NCBI GenBank assembly: GCA_945903645.1
Contig: CAMDOM010000012.1
Coordinates: 1-64,000 of the forward strand
Reading direction: 5' to 3'
Length of the DNA stretch: 64,000 nt
DNA from: Chryseobacterium gleum
GTDB lineage: Bacteria > Bacteroidota > Bacteroidia > UBA10329
Part shown: positions 60,225 through 64,000 of the stretch, piece by piece
How the letters are laid out: the number at the start of each line of letters is the position of its first letter
Position numbering within the stretch: the stretch's first letter is position 1
Translations under genes and position numbers: made by a program
The notes under the pieces: generated by a model
Seen by the model: the letters and a program-made list of their open reading frames with translations, nothing else
The model's database searches: none
What the model was told of the DNA's origin: nothing

Positions 60225-63200
60225 ATGCCTTTCAAAATCTATCGTTCGTCAGCTGGATCAGGAAAAACCTTCACTTTGGTGAAAGAGTACCTACGTATTA
60301 CCTTGGGTAGCCAAAGCGACACGGCCTATCGCGGCATTTTGGCCATCACCTTCACCAACAAAGCAGCCGAAGAAATGAAGGGTAGGGTAATCAGCACCCT
60401 TAAAGAGCTGAGCGACCAAAGCCTTGAGGTGGGTCACATGGGCAAAATGCTGCAACATGAGTTAAGCCTAGATGCCACCACGCTTTCGCAGCGGGCCGAT
60501 AAGGTGTTGCGCAGCATGCTGCACAACTATGCCGACCTTAGTATAAGTACCATAGATAGCTTCACGCATCGCGTTATCCGCACCTTTGCTCAAGACTTTG
60601 GCCTGCCCGTAAATTTTGAGGTAGAGATGGATACCGATAGGCTCATTCTCTCCATCACCGACCGTCTGCTGGCCCAAGTGGGCATAGAAAAAGGCATTAC
60701 CGATGCCCTCATAGACCTTTCCCTAGCCCAAGCCGAAGACGAGAAGAGTTGGAGTATTGATGATGTGCTAAAGGATATGGCCAAAACCATCTTCAACGAA
60801 GAAGGTCGGTTCCATCTCGAGGGCATGAAAGGCATTGCAATGGCCGATTTCATAGCCCTGCGTAAACGGTTGCATGCCGCTTTGCACAACGACAAAGCCA
60901 TCCTTTTGGCAAGTGCCCAAGCAGCTGTAGTTCTCATAAAAACCAATAATCTCGAAATAGGACATATTGCAGGCGGGGCAAATGGCGTTGCGGGCTACCT
61001 CGACAAAATTTCCAAGGGTAAACTAACAGCCGAACATAATACGGCCGATAAAAATGTTGAACAAGGCACGTGGTATGGCTCAAAGGCCAAAGGAGCAGAA
61101 AGGGCCGCAATTGATGGCATTGCAGCGCAACTTCAGCAGGCGTATGAAACGGTGCTAACCCTGCTTGCGCGCAGAAAGCGCCTTAGTTTCATACTCAAAA
61201 ACGTGTATGGCATTGCCTTGCTAGAGCGCATGAGCGAAATAGTGCATACTCTCCAAGAAGAGCAGGAGGTGCTGCACATTGGAGAGTTCAATCACCTAGT
61301 AGGCGAGGTGGTAATGCGCGAGCAAGCGCCATTTATCTACGAACGATTGGGCTATCGCTACCATCATTTTTTGGTAGATGAGTTTCAAGATACCAACGTG
61401 CTGCAATGGTTCAATTTGTTGCCGCTTATTGATGAAAGCCTTGCCACCGATGGCTTGTGCCTTGTGGTAGGCGATGCCAAGCAAAGCATTTATCGCTGGC
61501 GTGGGGGCGAAGTGCAGCAGTTTGTGAGCCTTCCTGTTGTCCACCGCGCAGATTATTTGAACGACCAACTGGCAAACGATACGCTGCTGGCAGAAATGCT
61601 AGACCAACGCGAACAGTCGTTGCAAACGCATGTGGAAGAGCATTCGCTGCAAAGCAATTTTAGAACCCTGCCCGAAGTAGTGCATTTCAATAACGCACTC
61701 TTTACCGACCTGCAGCAGCATATGCCTGAGGCATTGCAAAGCATGTATGACGGGGTTGCTCAAGCCACGCCAAAAGGCAAAGAGGGTGGCTTGGTCTGCA
61801 TACGTTACATCCCTAGGCCAGAAAAGGAAAATTCCTTTGGCGATTATAGACCCATCACCCTAAATCAAATAAAAGTTTGGGTAGATGAATGCCTAGCTGA
61901 TGGATATGAACCTGGAGATATTGCCATCATTAGCCGTGTGAATGATAGGGGAGTGGAGGTGGCCCAATTTCTAATCGAAGAAGGCTACAATGTGGTGTCA
62001 AGCGAGTCGTTGCTTATCAACAGCTCACCCTATGTGCGTTTGTTGGTGAATGTGGCAGTTTTTTTAGTGAACAAACACGACACTACCAACATGGCTGAAT
62101 TGGTGCAGCATCTCTGCATGACGCGCAAGGAGGAAAATTTAGTGTCGGAACGATTGGCATTGGTAGGCAAAGAAAAGTCGTCAGGGGTGTATCAACTGCT
62201 CAAATCACTTTACCCCGATGTGCTTTGGAATAGGATGCGTCAATTGCCTATTTATGGGCTGTTCGAACAACTGCGGTTCCATCTTTTGGAAGGTGTTAAG
62301 CAGCCACATCTCATTTATTTTATGGACGAGGTGTTGGAGTACAGTCGCAAAGAGGGCAACGACATCAATGGTTTTATGCGCTATTGGATAGAACATAGGG
62401 GCAAGCTCAGCATTGCGTTAACCGAAAATCGTGATGCCATTCGCATTCTTTCGGTTCACAAAAGCAAGGGATTGGAATTTCCGGTGGTAATCCATCCATT
62501 TGCCGACTACGATGCATCTACCGCACGCAATAGTATTTGGTTGCGCATGGAGGATGAAGATGCCAAACCGCTAGACCGTCTTTTTGTGAAAGCATCGCAA
62601 AAAACGCTCGAAGGAACAGTCTATGAACCCGATTTGGAGAAAGAACAGCATCTCACCACCATGGATATGTTCAATATGCTCTATGTAGCAGTCACTCGGC
62701 CCAAAAACAGGCTTTATGTGTGCGGAAAAGTGAAGGATGAAGGCAAGGAAAAGGACAAGCCAACGCCTTCAGCTTTTGGGTTCTTGATGCGCTCTTTGCA
62801 GGCTAGAGGATTTGTTTTTGAGGACGAGCAATGCACCATTGGCCAACGGGAGCGAGCTATTCCTCACGCACCTGATGGTCGCATCTACCTGCAATTGCGC
62901 GATTCAGGTAGTCCAGATTGGATGGAGCGGATTGCCATTGCGCACCCGTCTCGATTAGAGTGTGGCGATAGTACTGCAAGAAATTACGGCATTCTAATTC
63001 ATGATGCGTTGGCGCATGTGCATACCAAGGCGGATGTTACAACTGCGGTAAAGATGCTGGTTCAAAACGGTCGACTTCCCGAAACGGAAGCGCAATCGCT
63101 GGAAAAACAAATAGCGCTACTAATTGAACGACCTGAGCTAAGTGCCTTATTCGCTCAAGGTGCAACGGTGCGTACAGAAGCCGATATTCAAATGCCTGGC

Positions 63201-63398
63201 GGCAAATGGCTGCGACCCGATAGGGTGGTTTCTACCGCGAATACGGCCTATGTGGTGGATTATAAAACAGGAACTGCGCGCCCCGAACATCATAAGCAAA
63301 TTGCATCATACAAGGATGCACTTATGGCTTTAGGGTTCCAAAAAGTAGAAGGAGTGCTCGTGTATATGGAAAGCGGAGAAATTGAGCGCTTGCCTTGA
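60225..63398 (+). CDS. AddA/RecB-like UvrD helicase with C-terminal PD-(D/E)XK nuclease
   Basis: The 1057-residue protein has the SF1 helicase motifs in order: Walker A SSAGSGKT (8-15), AITFTNKAAEEMKGR, HHFLVDEFQDTN, GDAKQSIYRWRGGE, NFRT, IRILSVHKSKGLEFPVV and LYVAVTRPKNRLY. The C-terminal nuclease has the Asp and DYK residues in RPDRVV and YVVDYKTG. Such enzymes resect double-strand breaks with a partner (AddB or RecC). The partner is not adjacent here. The start at 60225 (MPFKIYRSSAGSGKT) is preferred because the 64 upstream residues look like noncoding translation, and a near -7 box, TACCTTTC, sits at 60213-60220. Confidence 0.88.
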   Translation: MPFKIYRSSAGSGKTFTLVKEYLRITLGSQSDTAYRGILAITFTNKAAEEMKGRVISTLKELSDQSLEVGHMGKMLQHELSLDATTLSQRADKVLRSMLHNYADLSISTIDSFTHRVIRTFAQDFGLPVNFEVEMDTDRLILSITDRLLAQVGIEKGITDALIDLSLAQAEDEKSWSIDDVLKDMAKTIFNEEGRFHLEGMKGIAMADFIALRKRLHAALHNDKAILLASAQAAVVLIKTNNLEIGHIAGGANGVAGYLDKISKGKLTAEHNTADKNVEQGTWYGSKAKGAERAAIDGIAAQLQQAYETVLTLLARRKRLSFILKNVYGIALLERMSEIVHTLQEEQEVLHIGEFNHLVGEVVMREQAPFIYERLGYRYHHFLVDEFQDTNVLQWFNLLPLIDESLATDGLCLVVGDAKQSIYRWRGGEVQQFVSLPVVHRADYLNDQLANDTLLAEMLDQREQSLQTHVEEHSLQSNFRTLPEVVHFNNALFTDLQQHMPEALQSMYDGVAQATPKGKEGGLVCIRYIPRPEKENSFGDYRPITLNQIKVWVDECLADGYEPGDIAIISRVNDRGVEVAQFLIEEGYNVVSSESLLINSSPYVRLLVNVAVFLVNKHDTTNMAELVQHLCMTRKEENLVSERLALVGKEKSSGVYQLLKSLYPDVLWNRMRQLPIYGLFEQLRFHLLEGVKQPHLIYFMDEVLEYSRKEGNDINGFMRYWIEHRGKLSIALTENRDAIRILSVHKSKGLEFPVVIHPFADYDASTARNSIWLRMEDEDAKPLDRLFVKASQKTLEGTVYEPDLEKEQHLTTMDMFNMLYVAVTRPKNRLYVCGKVKDEGKEKDKPTPSAFGFLMRSLQARGFVFEDEQCTIGQRERAIPHAPDGRIYLQLRDSGSPDWMERIAIAHPSRLECGDSTARNYGILIHDALAHVHTKADVTTAVKMLVQNGRLPETEAQSLEKQIALLIERPELSALFAQGATVRTEADIQMPGGKWLRPDRVVSTANTAYVVDYKTGTARPEHHKQIASYKDALMALGFQKVEGVLVYMESGEIERLP

Positions 63399-63412
63399 AG
63401 TTAGGTTTTCGC

Positions 63413-63916
63413 CTAAGGCAACTCCCTTACCAAACTGAAGGTTTCCCATTCATGTGCTTCCGCGCGGTCTGCAACTAAGATACCGTTGTTGGTTTGATCA
63501 GCAGTTACAAACGTTCCGCTCGCGGTGCGAATTGCCACATGGTCTGCATCCATCGAAACCATTTCAAAAGTTTCCCAGTCGCCCACTTCGTCACGGTTTG
63601 CTATCAAAACATTTCCCATTGAACCATCAGCGCTCACAAATTTTCCGTTGAAGGCTTTGATGGCAAATCGACCTTCGCCCAAGTCTACCAATGTTAGGGT
63701 TTCCCATTCGCCTATTTCACTTCTAGTGGCACGTAGCTTGTAATTATCGCTACCATCGCATGCTACATACATGCCATTGGAAGCCTTGAAAACGGCACTC
63801 CCTCCAATAGACTTTTCTTCGCTCAATTCCGATAAATTAGCTTCGGTAGCGTCTGGTTTTGTACCGCATGAAGCAAGAAATACAATTAGGCAAGAAGAAA
63901 GGAAAACGCTTTTCAT
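63413..63916 (-). CDS. Lipoprotein with fascin-like beta-trefoil repeats
   Basis: The 167-residue protein has a lipobox (FLASC, Cys17) and three repeats of about 40 residues (near 40-78, 82-121 and 126-164). Each has NGxYV/NGKFV followed by a (V/A)ADG-like turn and a conserved EWET(F/L) ending. This is the pattern of a fascin/actin-crosslinking-like beta-trefoil, and three units make exactly one full trefoil. Bacterial members are thought to bind sugars or other ligands; the ligand is not known. It is convergent with the AddA-like gene, 14 bases apart. Confidence 0.8.
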   Translation of the reverse strand: MKSVFLSSCLIVFLASCGTKPDATEANLSELSEEKSIGGSAVFKASNGMYVACDGSDNYKLRATRSEIGEWETLTLVDLGEGRFAIKAFNGKFVSADGSMGNVLIANRDEVGDWETFEMVSMDADHVAIRTASGTFVTADQTNNGILVADRAEAHEWETFSLVRELP

Positions 63917-64000
63917 TGGGATTGTTTTAAAAGGATTTGATTCGGGTCGCGAAGATGTGGAATTTTTGAAAACTGGTTTCTATTGAAAACGAATTGGTTA

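Noticed and set aside
1-64000. CRISPR arrays, prophage, tRNA or rRNA genes
   Set aside because: No regularly spaced repeats, phage structural genes, tRNA cloverleaf-like segments or rRNA conserved segments were recognised.

Overview
The window reads as chromosome of a Bacteroidota bacterium, most likely order Flavobacteriales. Evidence: type IX secretion/gliding genes (porV, porU, a porP/sprF-type gene, gldJ), secreted proteins with type A and type B T9SS sorting domains, a bacillithiol deacetylase (bshB1), a DUF4290 gene next to murA, a short primary sigma factor lacking region 1.1, and repeated upstream matches to the Bacteroidetes -7 element TAnnTTTG. The gene order gldJ / porU-porV / cdd / pdhA-pdhC is the flavobacterial arrangement, here interrupted by a toxin-antitoxin pair, ispF and a four-helix-bundle gene. 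I cannot name the genus.

Layout. 1-605: left end, a broken IS982-type transposase cut by the window edge. 655-7613: a LOG-family gene, then an exopolysaccharide block (GT4 glycosyltransferase, Wza-like lipoprotein, Wzc-like tyrosine autokinase with a Gly-Tyr tail, RfbC, WecA-like initiating transferase). 7636-11728: periplasmic TlpA-like thioredoxin, murA (active-site Cys replaced by Asp) with DUF4290, and ahcY. 11861-18951: two very large paralogous secreted proteins with a beta-helix start, a collagen-like/Gly-rich middle and PKD domains, one ending in a type A and the other in a type B sorting domain. 19266-22544: thioredoxin, a GMC oxidoreductase with a small partner, and dapF. 22741-31345: htrA, primary sigma factor, long-form GAPDH, rpsF-rpsR-rplI, dnaX and icd. 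31440-35939: bshB1-glutathione peroxidase, tsaC and recG. 35970-39783: pdhC, four-helix-bundle gene, pdhA, cdd and a toxin-antitoxin pair. 39829-49775: ispF, porV, porU, porP-like, gldJ, murF. 49786-56664: acyl-CoA dehydrogenase, anmK, glutamate dehydrogenase family, NhaD-like transporter, mtgA and bestrophin. 56672-59971: a glycosyltransferase/methyltransferase fusion with a cellulose-synthase-like GT2. 60225-63916: AddA-like helicase-nuclease and a fascin-like lipoprotein.

How it fits together. Most genes are housekeeping. The T9SS genes and the two giant secreted proteins form one theme: PorU is the sortase-like peptidase and PorV its partner, and they would process and attach cargo such as those two proteins at the cell surface. 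The EPS block, murA/murF/dapF/mtgA/anmK and the GT2/GT-C pair form a second, cell-envelope theme. The thioredoxins, bacillithiol enzyme and glutathione peroxidase form a third, thiol redox.

Most interesting signals: (1) a ten-adenine slippery run inside dnaX, after which both alternative frames stop within a few codons, predicting a gamma-like short form; (2) the paired collagen-like T9SS proteins; (3) the GT-C/methyltransferase fusion; (4) the GMC oxidoreductase with a four-Cys cluster and a coupled small subunit; (5) a four-helix-bundle gene inserted between pdhA and pdhC and bounded by inverted repeats. No intergenic stretch exceeds about 260 bases. I saw no rRNA, tRNA, CRISPR array or prophage.
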